This document shows, in pieces, positions 45,424 to 53,439 of a stretch of 64,000 bases of DNA. Location of the stretch: contig NZ_SNXB01000004.1 of the NCBI RefSeq assembly GCF_004362055.1, positions 62,001 to 126,000 on the forward strand, given 5' to 3'. Made by a program: the position numbers and the translations under genes. The notes beneath the pieces were generated by a model. The model was not told the origin of the DNA, searched no databases, and saw only the letters and a program-made list of their open reading frames with translations. Position 1 is the first letter of the stretch, and each line of letters starts with the position of its first letter. Origin of the DNA: Flavobacterium sp. 245 (lineage in GTDB: Bacteria; Bacteroidota; Bacteroidia; Flavobacteriales; Flavobacteriaceae).

Positions 45424-45919
45424 GATATAACCAAGTTTGATTTATTTCAAATGTAATACTTTCATCAGTATTTACAAAGTATTTTAACAAGACTTCTCCC
45501 CATAATTCTCCATTGCTGTAATCTGCAATAATCCATCTGTGGTTTAAAATTTTGACTTTATTGATGATAAATTTCTTTCCTCCAATAATATCTTGACCTG
45601 TATATGGATTCCCTTTCGGATTTTCGTTTAAATCTAATAACTTTTCAGTTACAACCGGAATTAGTTTTTCGTACAAAATTACTTTTCCTCCAGAAGCACT
45701 GTTATCAAAGTAGTTTTGTGCATTTTCATTATGTTCTAGCGAAAAATAATCGGCATCAGCCAATTTGGTTGAAACCAAATTTATGCTGTCTCTAAGCTTC
45801 TTAGTAGTTTTATCATATCGATCTTGCTCAAATTTAACTTGCCCGCTATAAAACATATAAGTAAACACATTCATTAAAATAGCAAGAATAAAAAGATAAA
45901 GCATTAAGGATTTTTTCAT
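45416..45919 (-). CDS. Membrane-anchored protein of unknown function
   Basis: This 167-residue protein has an N-terminal membrane anchor (about 5-25: LMLYLFILAILMNVFTYMFY), a short coiled-coil-like stretch (DRYDKTTKKLRDSINLVSTK) and a globular domain ending NQTWLYQK. I do not recognise the family. It starts 12 bases after the MBL hydrolase stop and is probably the second gene of that operon. Confidence 0.7.
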   Translation of the reverse strand: MKKSLMLYLFILAILMNVFTYMFYSGQVKFEQDRYDKTTKKLRDSINLVSTKLADADYFSLEHNENAQNYFDNSASGGKVILYEKLIPVVTEKLLDLNENPKGNPYTGQDIIGGKKFIINKVKILNHRWIIADYSNGELWGEVLLKYFVNTDESITFEINQTWLYQK

Positions 45920-45931
45920 TGTGTGGTATAA

Positions 45932-46696
45932 TTAAATTGTAATTTCTAAATTATCATAAGCCAGAAAAACATTTTCAGGAAGCGTTTTTTGCACTTCTTC
46001 ATGAAAACCTAAAACATGACTGATATGAGTTAAATAAGCTTTTTCAGGCTTAACAAGATTAATAAAATCAAGTGCTTCCTGCAAGTTAAAATGTGTATCG
46101 TGCGGTTCAACGCGCAATGCATTTACAACTAAAACTTTTAAGTTTTTTAATTTTTCGATTTCGGCCGGTTCGATTGTTTTTACATCGGTTAAATAAGCAA
46201 AGTCATCAATACGATAACCAAACACCTGAAGATCACCGTGCATAACATTTACCGGAATAGCCGTTTTATCACCAACTGCAAAAGGTTTATTATTTAAAAC
46301 TTCAATTGTTTTAATGCTTGGCGCGCCCGGATATTTGTTTACGGTTTCAAAGATATACTCAAAACGGCGTTCCAGATTAGCAATTACACGCTGATGCGCA
46401 TAAACCGGAATTTCGCCCTGTCTGAAATTAAACGGACGAATATCATCCAGACCTGCTGTATGATCAGCATGTTCGTGCGTGAATAAAATAGCATCGAGTT
46501 TTCGGCATCCGCAGGAAAGCATCTGCTGTCTGAAATCAGGACCGCAGTCGATTACATACGAATGCTCGTCCCACGAAATCCATATGGATACGCGGAGCCT
46601 TTTATCCTTAGCATCAGTGCTTTTGCAAACGGGATGATCAACCCCAATAATTGGGATACCTTGAGAAGTACCAGTACCTAAAAAATAGACCTTCAA
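45932..46696 (-). CDS. MBL-fold metallo-hydrolase, PhnP-like
   Basis: This 254-residue protein begins FLGTGTSQGIPIIGVDHPVC and has the metal motif THEHADH, further ligands in VMHGD and the C-terminal LTHISHVLGFH. The layout fits PhnP-type phosphodiesterases rather than beta-lactamases or RNase Z. It is cytoplasmic, and the cyclic or diester substrate is unknown. A minus-strand TATTTTTG (46715-46722) lies just upstream, back to back with the promoter of the next gene. Confidence 0.85.
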   Translation of the reverse strand: MKVYFLGTGTSQGIPIIGVDHPVCKSTDAKDKRLRVSIWISWDEHSYVIDCGPDFRQQMLSCGCRKLDAILFTHEHADHTAGLDDIRPFNFRQGEIPVYAHQRVIANLERRFEYIFETVNKYPGAPSIKTIEVLNNKPFAVGDKTAIPVNVMHGDLQVFGYRIDDFAYLTDVKTIEPAEIEKLKNLKVLVVNALRVEPHDTHFNLQEALDFINLVKPEKAYLTHISHVLGFHEEVQKTLPENVFLAYDNLEITI

Positions 46697-46714
46697 TTGA
46701 ACTTAATTTTTTTA

Positions 46715-46722
46715 CAAAAATA
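46715..46722 (-). promoter_or_regulatory. -7 element of the MBL hydrolase operon
   Basis: TATTTTTG on the minus strand, 18 bases before the ATG at 46696. It is one of two divergent -7 elements in a 90-base gap. Confidence 0.45.
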
Positions 46723-46756
46723 GGATTATTTCTCTTTCATTAGAAGCCTAATTTAC

Positions 46757-46764
46757 TAACTTTG
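46757..46764 (+). promoter_or_regulatory. -7 element of the 486-aa gene
   Basis: TAACTTTG matches TAnnTTTG, 22 bases before the ATG; a TTTC box at 46735-46738 could act as the -33 element. Confidence 0.5.
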
Positions 46765-46786
46765 TAACAAATCTATTTAAAATAAA

Positions 46787-48247
46787 ATGGGTACAGAAAT
46801 AAAACTCAAAGGTGACAAGGTCATCGAACAGATTCCTTCTATAAAAGACAAAGCGTTACGCATTAATTTAAACGAGAATATTTACGGAACATTTGCCGAA
46901 ATTGGTGCTGGACAAGAGACTGTTAGGCACTTTTTCAGATCCGGAGGTTCATCGGGAACAATTGCAAAAGCGATGTCTGCCTATGACAAAGATTTTAGTG
47001 ATGCCGTTTATGGCATTGAAGGCGACGGCCGCTATGTCACTGAAAACCGCCTTAAAAAAATGCTGACATTTGAAGGTGAATTGATCGAAGAGCGTTTAAG
47101 TAGAGAAAAACACCCAAACAAACTTTTCTTCAGCTACGCAAATACAGTTGCAACTATTGATTTTGCTAAACAATTTAAAGGTCACGGCTGGGTTGGAATA
47201 AGATACCAAATTGAACCAGACGAAGCTTATAACGAAATCATTCTTCACATTCGTTTTAAAGAAACTGACGCAAGACTACAACAGGAAACACTGGGAATTT
47301 TAGGTGTAAACTTAATTTACGGTGCTTTTTACAAATACAATGATCCAAAACGCTTACTGCGTTATCTATATGATCACTTAGACAAAGATCAGCTTGAAAT
47401 TGATACGATTAACTTTTCAGGGCCTCGTTTTGCCGATGTTGATAATCGTTTAATGAGTTTGCAATTGGTTAAAAACGGAATGACAGATGCCGTAATGTTT
47501 AATCCGGATGGAAAGAACGTTTTGCCTGCTGCCGTTTTATACAAAAAAAATCTTCTTGCTTTTAGAGGGAGTTTCCGCCCAGTTACCAATGTCAATCTTG
47601 ACATGTATGAGAAATCATTAAAAATGTTTCTGAGCGAGAATAAAGTGGACAAAGACAATACTTTAGTAGTTTTTGAAATTACACTTTCGAATTTGCGTTC
47701 TGATGGTGAAATTGACGAACGTGATTTTATGGACAGAGCCGAATTGCTTTGTTCTCTTGGTCAAACTGTAATGATTTCGAATTTCCAAGAGTATTATAAA
47801 GTTGTTGAATATTTCTCTAACTATACCAAAGCTCGAATGGGATTGGCAATGGGAGTAAATAACTTAGTTGACATTTTTGATGAGAAATACTATCGTCATT
47901 TGAGTGGAGGAATTCTGGAAGCGTTTGGAAAATTATTCTACCGCGACATGAAAGTATTCTTATACCCAATGTTAGGCGATAACGGAGAAATTATTACTTC
48001 TGACAATTTAAAAGTTCACCCTCGAATGAAAGAATTGTACAAATTCTTTAAATTCAATGGAAAAGTGGTTGATATTAAAGACTACAATCCAGATATATTA
48101 AATGTATTCTCTCGCGAAGTATTGAAAATGATTGGCCAAGGAAAGACGGGCTGGGAACCAATGCTTCCTTCTGGAGTTGCAGAAATTATAAAAGAACACC
48201 ATCTTTTTGGGTATCATCCTCAAAAAGAATTAGAACAAAATACCTAA
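46787..48247 (+). CDS. Conserved 486-residue cytoplasmic protein of unknown function
   Basis: This protein has no signal peptide or membrane segment. It begins MGTEIKLKGDKVIEQIPSIK and contains GAGQETVRHFFRSGGSSGT, HGWVGIRYQIEPDEAYNEI, TINFSGPRFADVDNRLMSLQ and a C-terminal HPRMKELYKFFKFNG. The regularity and absence of low-complexity segments suggest a conserved enzyme. From memory it is common in Bacteroidota under misleading names (receptor or adenylyltransferase); it has no barrel, plug or TonB box, and I see no nucleotidyltransferase motif. It is a single gene with its own promoter and terminator. Confidence 0.8.
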   Translation: MGTEIKLKGDKVIEQIPSIKDKALRINLNENIYGTFAEIGAGQETVRHFFRSGGSSGTIAKAMSAYDKDFSDAVYGIEGDGRYVTENRLKKMLTFEGELIEERLSREKHPNKLFFSYANTVATIDFAKQFKGHGWVGIRYQIEPDEAYNEIILHIRFKETDARLQQETLGILGVNLIYGAFYKYNDPKRLLRYLYDHLDKDQLEIDTINFSGPRFADVDNRLMSLQLVKNGMTDAVMFNPDGKNVLPAAVLYKKNLLAFRGSFRPVTNVNLDMYEKSLKMFLSENKVDKDNTLVVFEITLSNLRSDGEIDERDFMDRAELLCSLGQTVMISNFQEYYKVVEYFSNYTKARMGLAMGVNNLVDIFDEKYYRHLSGGILEAFGKLFYRDMKVFLYPMLGDNGEIITSDNLKVHPRMKELYKFFKFNGKVVDIKDYNPDILNVFSREVLKMIGQGKTGWEPMLPSGVAEIIKEHHLFGYHPQKELEQNT

Positions 48248-48250
48248 TAA

Positions 48251-48276
48251 AAAAAGTCCCTTAGTTGGGACTTTTT
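48251..48276 (+). terminator. Intrinsic terminator
   Basis: AAAAAGTCCC pairs with GGGACTTTTT around TTAGTT and is followed by T residues, 3 bases after the stop codon. Confidence 0.92.
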
Positions 48277-48305
48277 TTATTAGTATTCAGTCGCAGTTGT
48301 CAGTT

Positions 48306-48371
48306 GTCACCTTGAGCGAAGTCGAAGGGCGCTCCAATTGGAACGTGGGCTTCGACTTCGCTCAGCCTGAC
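48306..48371. repeat. Dispersed GCGAAGTCGAAG-type palindrome
   Basis: GTCACCTTGAGCGAAGTCGA at the left and CGACTTCGCTCAGCCTGAC at the right are near-perfect complements. The flanks (CAGTCGCAGTTGTCA and TGACAAACTGCGACTG) continue the complementarity, and AACTGAATACTG words repeat outside it (48375-48420). It is the best-preserved of the three members in the window. Confidence 0.88.
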
Positions 48372-48413
48372 AAACTGCGACTGAACACTTCAACTGAATA
48401 CTGCAACTGAATA

Positions 48414-48866
48414 CTATTTCAAAATCTGCGTAGTATGTTCTTTTGTTTTTACTTTTTCGATTACCTCATCAATAATTCCTTTTTCATTGATTACGAAGGT
48501 GGTTCTATGAATTCCGTCGTATTCTCTTCCCATGAATTTCTTTGGCCCCCAAACTCCAAATGCATTGATAACCGATTTATCTTCATCTGCCAATAAAGGA
48601 AATGGCAATTCGTATTTTTCTTTGAACTTGGTTTGCGCTTTTTGATTGTCGGCACTTACTCCAAGAAGTTCATAGTTATTTGCCTGAAAACGGTGAAAAT
48701 TATCTCTTAAATCACAGGCTTCGGCTGTACAGCCCGGCGTGCTTGCTTTTGGATAAAAGAAAACTACTAATTTTTTTCCGGCATAATCTGCCAGTTTGTG
48801 CGTTTTTCCTTCTTGATCTATTCCTGAAAAATTTGGCGCTTTATCTCCTGCTTTTAGTGTTGTCAT
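48414..48866 (-). CDS. bcp: Thiol peroxidase, Bcp/PrxQ type
   Basis: This 150-residue peroxiredoxin reduces hydroperoxides with thioredoxin. The peroxidatic Cys46 is in STPGCTAEACDLRD, and Cys51 five residues later is the resolving Cys of the PrxQ type. The gene lies back to back with nth across a repeat-rich gap. Confidence 0.95.
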   Translation of the reverse strand: MTTLKAGDKAPNFSGIDQEGKTHKLADYAGKKLVVFFYPKASTPGCTAEACDLRDNFHRFQANNYELLGVSADNQKAQTKFKEKYELPFPLLADEDKSVINAFGVWGPKKFMGREYDGIHRTTFVINEKGIIDEVIEKVKTKEHTTQILK

Positions 48867-48881
48867 TTATTTAGATTATTA

Positions 48882-48962
48882 GATTGTTAGACTTGCTTAG
48901 ACTTCTTAGATTGTTAGACTTGCTTAGACTTCTTAGATTGTTAGACTTGCTTAGACTTCTTA
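48882..48962 (+). repeat. Three perfect 27-bp tandem repeats
   Basis: The unit starts GATTGTTAGACTTGCTTAGA and ends CTTCTTA. Copies are at 48882-48908, 48909-48935 and 48936-48962, all identical, with partial copies on both sides. It lies just upstream of the bcp start, so it may overlap that gene's promoter region. Confidence 0.95.
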
Positions 48963-49023
48963 GATTATATGATTTTGAATTGTAACTTTAAAATAATTCA
49001 TAATTCATAACTCTTAACTCTTT

Positions 49024-49162
49024 GCCCCAGATTGCAGTGAAAACCCCGGAATTATGATAGTTTACATTTTTTGCATTTAAAAAGCGACCAGCGGAAGCTC
49101 TTTTAAATACTTAAAAATGTTACTAGCATAATGAGGAGTTGAAACGGAAAGCTGGATTAGGC
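49024..49162 (+). ncRNA. Candidate structured RNA element upstream of nth
   Basis: The segment begins GCCCCAGATTGCAGTGAAAA and ends AACGGAAAGCTGGATTAGGC, so CCAG and CTGG can close it. Inside, ATTATGATAGTTTACATTTT (49060 onward) is largely complementary to AAAAATGTTACTAGCATAAT, and ATTTAAAAAG to CTTTTAAAT, giving a long hairpin. The GATTGCAGTGAAAA and GAAACGGAAAGC ends resemble a conserved intergenic element I recall from Flavobacteria, possibly the Flavo-1 RNA motif; this is not verified. Confidence 0.5.
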
Positions 49163-49207
49163 ACATCATTAAAATTATGCTATTTTTACGGGATTAAAAA
49201 TACGGAA

Positions 49208-49864
49208 ATGAATAAAGAAGCTCGCGTACAATTTGTTATAAATACGTTAAAAGAACTCTACCCTACCATACCTGTCCCGCTTGATCATAAAGATCCTTAT
49301 ACTCTTTTAATTGCGGTTTTATTATCTGCCCAATGTACCGATGTTCGCGTAAACCAGATTACGCCTTTGTTGTTTGCGAAAGCTGATAATCCATACGATA
49401 TGGTTAAAATGTCGGTTGAAGAAATTAAAGAAATTATTCGCCCTTGTGGTTTATCGCCAATGAAGTCAAAAGGAATTCATGGCTTATCGCAAATATTAAT
49501 TGATAAGCATAACGGAGAAGTACCTCAGAGTTTTGAAGCACTTGAAGAATTACCAGCCGTTGGGCATAAAACGGCAAGTGTAGTAATGTCTCAGGCTTTT
49601 GGAGTTCCTGCTTTTCCGGTTGATACACATATTCACAGATTGATGTACAGATGGAATCTTTCGAATGGAAAAAATGTTGTACAGACAGAAAAAGATGCCA
49701 AAAGATTATTTCCGAGAGAAATATGGAATGATTTGCATCTTCAGATTATTTGGTACGGACGTGAATATTCGCCTGCAAGAGGCTGGAGTCTTGAAAAAGA
49801 TATTATCACGAGAACTGTTGGAAAAAAATCAATTATCGAAGAAATGGCAAAATTGACGAAATAA
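49208..49864 (+). CDS. nth: Endonuclease III without the [4Fe-4S] cluster cysteines
   Basis: This 218-residue DNA glycosylase/AP lyase removes oxidised pyrimidines. The helix-hairpin-helix LEELPAVGHKTASVV contains catalytic Lys121, and Asp139 is in FPVDTHIHR, matching Lys120 and Asp138 of the E. coli enzyme. In E. coli the C-terminus carries Cys-X6-Cys-X2-Cys-X5-Cys; here that part reads WYGREYSPARGWSLEKDI and has no Cys at all. The only Cys residues are 43 and 80. The ATG at 49208 (MNKEARV) is used because the frame upstream of it runs through the candidate RNA element. Confidence 0.92.
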   Translation: MNKEARVQFVINTLKELYPTIPVPLDHKDPYTLLIAVLLSAQCTDVRVNQITPLLFAKADNPYDMVKMSVEEIKEIIRPCGLSPMKSKGIHGLSQILIDKHNGEVPQSFEALEELPAVGHKTASVVMSQAFGVPAFPVDTHIHRLMYRWNLSNGKNVVQTEKDAKRLFPREIWNDLHLQIIWYGREYSPARGWSLEKDIITRTVGKKSIIEEMAKLTK

Positions 49865-49866
49865 AA

Positions 49867-49898
49867 AAAGGCACAAAGATTAAAATCTTTGTGCCTTT
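49867..49898. terminator. Terminator of nth
   Basis: AAAGGCACAAAGA pairs perfectly with TCTTTGTGCCTTT around six bases. Beyond it (49900-50000) are TAATTAGA/TCTAATTA words in inverted order, another simple-word repeat. Confidence 0.9.
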
Positions 49899-50008
49899 GT
49901 TAATCTTTTAATGTGTTAATTTGATAATTAGACAATTAAATAATGTATTTACAAAGATTTACTATAATAAATTATCTAATTATCACATTCTCTAATTATT
50001 CCATTTTA

Positions 50009-51070
50009 TTACATTCCCGCTTTTAAAGCATTATATTCAGTAGTCATATCAAGAGATCTGTAAACTCCTAAAAGTGTTTTTGTTACATCTTCATTTTTAG
50101 GTTCTATAGTAAGCGCTTTTTTAAGATATGGAATGGCACTTCTTGCAATATCATCTTTTCTTGCATTTAGCTTATCATATTGCTGCATTTCTTTAGGCGT
50201 AGTTCCTAAATTGGCAATTTCATCAGTCAAAGCCTTTTTTTGCTGTAATTTTAGATATGCTAAATTAACATAGGCATCAACATAGTTAGGATTTACTTCT
50301 AAAACATAATTATATGCCGTCTCAGCCTTTGCATAATCTTTGTTTTCCATGTAACAATAAGCCAAATTATTGAGCACATCTATCTTTTTTGAAGGAACCG
50401 ACTCTGTTCTTGGTTTTTCATAAAGTCCTTGCTGAATGGCTGATTCTCTAGCTTTTGGCGAAATAAAAGCATCTTCTTCTTTTGTTTTCTTATTTGTTGC
50501 ATAATAAACAACGCCTTGTCCAGAATAATTCTTTTTCTTTAATTCTTCATAGTACTTAATTGCCGAGTTATAATCTTTAGCATTTATAGATGATGAAGCT
50601 GCATTGAACAAATTCAGCGTATCTTTTTTGTCAAACAAATATACTTTGTAGCTTTTATCGGCACTTTCTTTAAACTTTCCAGCTTTAAAGTCGGCCATAG
50701 CGCCGTTTACCAAGTCAGCCTTCATGTCTTTTAAAGCTGTTGCAGCTTTTACAGTAAATTTAAATTTTCCTGATTCATTTTCGAACAAAAACACATCTTG
50801 ATAAGCTTGTGATGCAAGGCTGAAGTTATTTGCTGCATCAATATTTTTGCTGGCTAAATCTTTTAATACATTTCCTTTTAAAAAATAAAAATCAGATTTG
50901 TCTTCATCAGGAGCATTTATGATAAGATATTCTGTCTTATTTAAAATCGTAATTGCTTCTTGCGAATTACCTTTATCAAAAATTGCCTGCGCATCTTTTA
51001 TTTGTGTTTTTTGGGCATACATCCCAACATTTATCAATACAATTGATAAAATCATTAGTTTCATTTTCAT
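50009..51070 (-). CDS. Exported tetratricopeptide-repeat protein
   Basis: This 353-residue protein has a signal peptide (ending near GMYAQ) and several TPR units, the clearest at VLNNLAYCYMENKDYAKAET and VNPNYVDAYVNLAYLKLQQK, with AIPYLKKALTIEPKN near the end. The first 200 residues are helical with weaker repeats. TPR proteins mediate protein contacts; no partner is evident here. It is a single gene, convergent with nth. Confidence 0.85.
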   Translation of the reverse strand: MKMKLMILSIVLINVGMYAQKTQIKDAQAIFDKGNSQEAITILNKTEYLIINAPDEDKSDFYFLKGNVLKDLASKNIDAANNFSLASQAYQDVFLFENESGKFKFTVKAATALKDMKADLVNGAMADFKAGKFKESADKSYKVYLFDKKDTLNLFNAASSSINAKDYNSAIKYYEELKKKNYSGQGVVYYATNKKTKEEDAFISPKARESAIQQGLYEKPRTESVPSKKIDVLNNLAYCYMENKDYAKAETAYNYVLEVNPNYVDAYVNLAYLKLQQKKALTDEIANLGTTPKEMQQYDKLNARKDDIARSAIPYLKKALTIEPKNEDVTKTLLGVYRSLDMTTEYNALKAGM

Positions 51071-51462
51071 TGTAGATCAAGTTTGATAGTTAAATAGATT
51101 GGGTTCTTCTCTCAACAATTTTGCTGGTTATCCATAGTGGACCAAAATTGTATTTTCGATATCCAAATTAATGGATTCAAAAATCATCAAACTTAAAAGT
51201 TAGCTAGAGTAGTTTTTTATCATATTATATATTTTAAAGGATTAAACACTTTTACTATTATTTACAATAATCTGTTTTTTAACAGTATTTACGCTATAAA
51301 TACCATTGTTTACGGATATTTCATGCAAACATTACATATTTTTATCTAAAATAGAATTAAAAAATGAATACACAATAAAATGTGAATATTTTTTTAGCCA
51401 AATCATAACATTTTCTTAAAACCGCTAATTTATCATAATTTTCTATTGTTTTAACAAAGAGC
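51071..51462. other. Gene-free AT-rich region upstream of the TPR gene
   Basis: About 390 bases with no supported reading frame on either strand, no strong hairpin and no clear consensus promoter. It contains the promoter region of the TPR gene in an unidentified form. Confidence 0.5.
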
Positions 51463-51508
51463 AAAAAAAAACTCACTGTCAGTATTTTACATACTAAAAG
51501 TGAGTTTT
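51463..51508 (-). terminator. Terminator of the sigma-factor operon
   Basis: AAAACTCACT pairs with AGTGAGTTTT; inside, AGTAT and ATACT form a second small stem. The A-run at 51463-51470 gives the U-tract on the minus strand. Confidence 0.85.
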
Positions 51509-51570
51509 AAACCAAAACGACCATTTGGCTTTTTCGTTAACAATAAACTTTCGGCCTAAATTGCCGATTA

Positions 51571-51714
51571 TTAATTTGCTATAATATCAAAAGTTTTATC
51601 TTCGATTTTCACAACAGTTAATGCTTGTGAATAACTTAGTAAAAAAGAAACAACTTCTTTTTTAGGTTTTAAATTTTTAGAAGCTAACGCTTTCTTAGAG
51701 TAAATTTTTGCCAT
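51571..51714 (-). CDS. Small 47-residue protein downstream of the sigma factor
   Basis: ATG at 51714 to TAA at 51571 encodes a 47-residue peptide that begins MAKIYSKKALASKNLKPKKE and ends KIEDKTFDIIAN. It is basic in the first half with a hydrophobic middle (VVSFLLSYSQALTVV). The gap to the sigma-factor stop is 49 bases and the next terminator is 63 bases beyond, so it is the second gene of the sigma transcript. Codon use is normal for the genome. It may be a small DNA- or protein-binding factor; no family is recognised. Confidence 0.7.
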   Translation of the reverse strand: MAKIYSKKALASKNLKPKKEVVSFLLSYSQALTVVKIEDKTFDIIAN

Positions 51715-51763
51715 ACTATAAAATGTTTATATACAGTATAACGAGTTAATACTCAAAATAGTA

Positions 51764-52348
51764 TTAGTTGGTTAAAATAATTTGATGTTTATCAATTATT
51801 TTTCTCAAATTCATCAATGCATAACGCATTCTTCCTAATGCTGTATTGATGCTAACGTCTGTCAATTCAGAGATTTCCTTGAAACTCATATCCTGATACA
51901 TACGCATTACCAGTACTTCTTTTTGATCATCTGGAAGTTCTTCAATTAGTTTTTTTAAGTCTATTTCAACTTGATCAAGTATCATTTTTCCTTCGATTGT
52001 CAAAGAATCATCAGACATTACAGAGAAGATTGAAAACTCTTCTGTTTCTCTGTACATTGGCATTTTTTTGGTTTTACGAAAGTGATCCACAATCAAATTG
52101 TGAGATATACGCATTACCCAAGGCAAAAATTTACCTTCTTCATTATAGGAATTACTTTTTAAGGTTTTGATTACCTTAATAAAAGTGTCTTGAAAAATAT
52201 CATTTGAAATATCTCTATCGGCGATCTTAGAATATATAAAACCATATATCTTAGATTCGTGCCTTTTAATTAATGTCGACAGTGCAACTTCATTGCCGTC
52301 GATATAATTTTTTACTAACAGAGCGTCTGGAATATGCAGATGAGCCAT
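51764..52348 (-). CDS. ECF-type RNA polymerase sigma factor
   Basis: This 194-residue sigma-70 family protein has region 2 at about 25-95 (DISNDIFQDTFIKVIKTLKS, FLPWVMRISHNLIVDHFRK) and region 4 at about 135-185 (LPDDQKEVLVMRMYQDMSFK, ISINTALGRMRYALMNLRK-like helix). There is no region 1.1 or 3. No anti-sigma gene follows; instead a 47-residue gene does. Its targets are unknown. A consensus promoter lies about 100 bases upstream. Confidence 0.9.
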   Translation of the reverse strand: MAHLHIPDALLVKNYIDGNEVALSTLIKRHESKIYGFIYSKIADRDISNDIFQDTFIKVIKTLKSNSYNEEGKFLPWVMRISHNLIVDHFRKTKKMPMYRETEEFSIFSVMSDDSLTIEGKMILDQVEIDLKKLIEELPDDQKEVLVMRMYQDMSFKEISELTDVSINTALGRMRYALMNLRKIIDKHQIILTN

Positions 52349-52446
52349 AATACTACTTTTTTAGTTTTTTTTAATTTGGAGTAATTTTCTAAAAAGTAAT
52401 TTTATTGTATAGGCTTCTCTTTTTTTAGTTGTGTTAATTAAGTGAT

Positions 52447-52479
52447 CAAATTTAACAAATTATTATTTTAAAAAGCAAA
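52447..52479 (-). promoter_or_regulatory. Promoter of the sigma-factor operon
   Basis: On the minus strand TTTG (52476-52479), a 21-base spacer and TAAATTTG (52447-52454) match the Bacteroidota consensus fully, with a leader of about 90 bases. The rest of the 303-base gap (52349-52651) is AT-rich with nothing else recognised. Confidence 0.6.
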
Positions 52480-52651
52480 TAAAATACATAATAATTAACA
52501 ATAAAAACTTAAAAAACACGTAGATACGTTAAATTTTATTAGCAAAGTCCGTTAAAACCTTAAATTTTACGCATGAAAAATCAATAAAAAAAAGACATAA
52601 ATAACTTACAATTAAACACTTATAACTATTTACATCTTTTTTTTTGTCTTT

Positions 52652-53410
52652 TTATTGATAAACACGTACGTAATCAACATAGTACTTTTGCGGAAACACT
52701 TTGTCATCTACTTCCGGTCCTCCAAAATTTCCTCCAACTGCTAAATTGACAATTATATAAAAAGGTTGATCAAAAGGCCAAGTGTCTTCATTTTTTACTG
52801 GTGGATTAAAAGTATAAACTAATGTTTTGTCTACAAAAAAGTCCATTTTTTCTTTAGTCCATTCAATTGCAAATATGTGATATCCTTCTTCAATATTAGG
52901 ATATGGCGTTCTTTTAGTATTGATTGTATTTCCGTGGCTGTCCTGTGTGTGCAAGGTAGTGTAAACCATTCCTGGATCGCGTCCAATATATTCTAAAATA
53001 TCTATTTCACCTGACTTTGGCCAATGAACTTCGTCGATATTTGCTCCTAACATCCAGAATGCAGGCCAGATTCCTTGACCAACAGGCAATTTCGCTCGAG
53101 CTTCAATTCGGCCATATTTAAATTCCTTTTTTCCTTTGGTGGTAATTTTAGTCGAAGTGTATTTAGAACCTTCTTTTCTAGCTTCAATAACTAGATTTCC
53201 ATCTTTAAATTCGTGATTTGTTTTGGTATAAATCTGTCTTTCATTGTTTCCAAATCCGCAGAGATTAGGACAGCCGTCGCCAAGTTCGTAATTCCATTCT
53301 TTTTCATTTAACTCCTTTTTATCGAAATTTTCTTCCCAGACAAGCTTCCTTTTTACTTCCTGCGCAAAACAATAACTACTGATTAACAGCAATATAAACA
53401 CCTTTTTCAT
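52652..53410 (-). CDS. Glycoside hydrolase family 16, probable beta-glucanase
   Basis: This 252-residue exported enzyme has a signal peptide (MKKVFILLLISSYCFAQ) and a single GH16 domain. The catalytic motif GEIDILEYIG gives Glu135 (nucleophile), Asp137 and Glu140 (acid/base); the ILE form has the extra residue of laminarinase-type (beta-bulge) GH16 enzymes. WPAFWMLG and the C-terminal YYVDYVRVYQ are also typical. The likely substrate is a beta-1,3- or mixed-linked glucan such as laminarin. It is the last gene of the PUL. Confidence 0.9.
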   Translation of the reverse strand: MKKVFILLLISSYCFAQEVKRKLVWEENFDKKELNEKEWNYELGDGCPNLCGFGNNERQIYTKTNHEFKDGNLVIEARKEGSKYTSTKITTKGKKEFKYGRIEARAKLPVGQGIWPAFWMLGANIDEVHWPKSGEIDILEYIGRDPGMVYTTLHTQDSHGNTINTKRTPYPNIEEGYHIFAIEWTKEKMDFFVDKTLVYTFNPPVKNEDTWPFDQPFYIIVNLAVGGNFGGPEVDDKVFPQKYYVDYVRVYQ

Positions 53411-53439
53411 AGTTTTATTTTAAAATTATAAAAATTGAA

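Noticed and set aside
46787-48247. TonB-dependent receptor or adenylyltransferase identity for the 486-residue protein
   Set aside because: No signal peptide, plug, barrel or terminal aromatic residue, and no recognisable nucleotidyltransferase motif.
48882-48962. CRISPR array
   Set aside because: The three 27-bp units are directly adjacent with no spacers, and no cas gene is near.
49139-49207. Longer endonuclease III start at 49139
   Set aside because: The extra 23 residues come from the end of the candidate RNA element and have no counterpart in the family.
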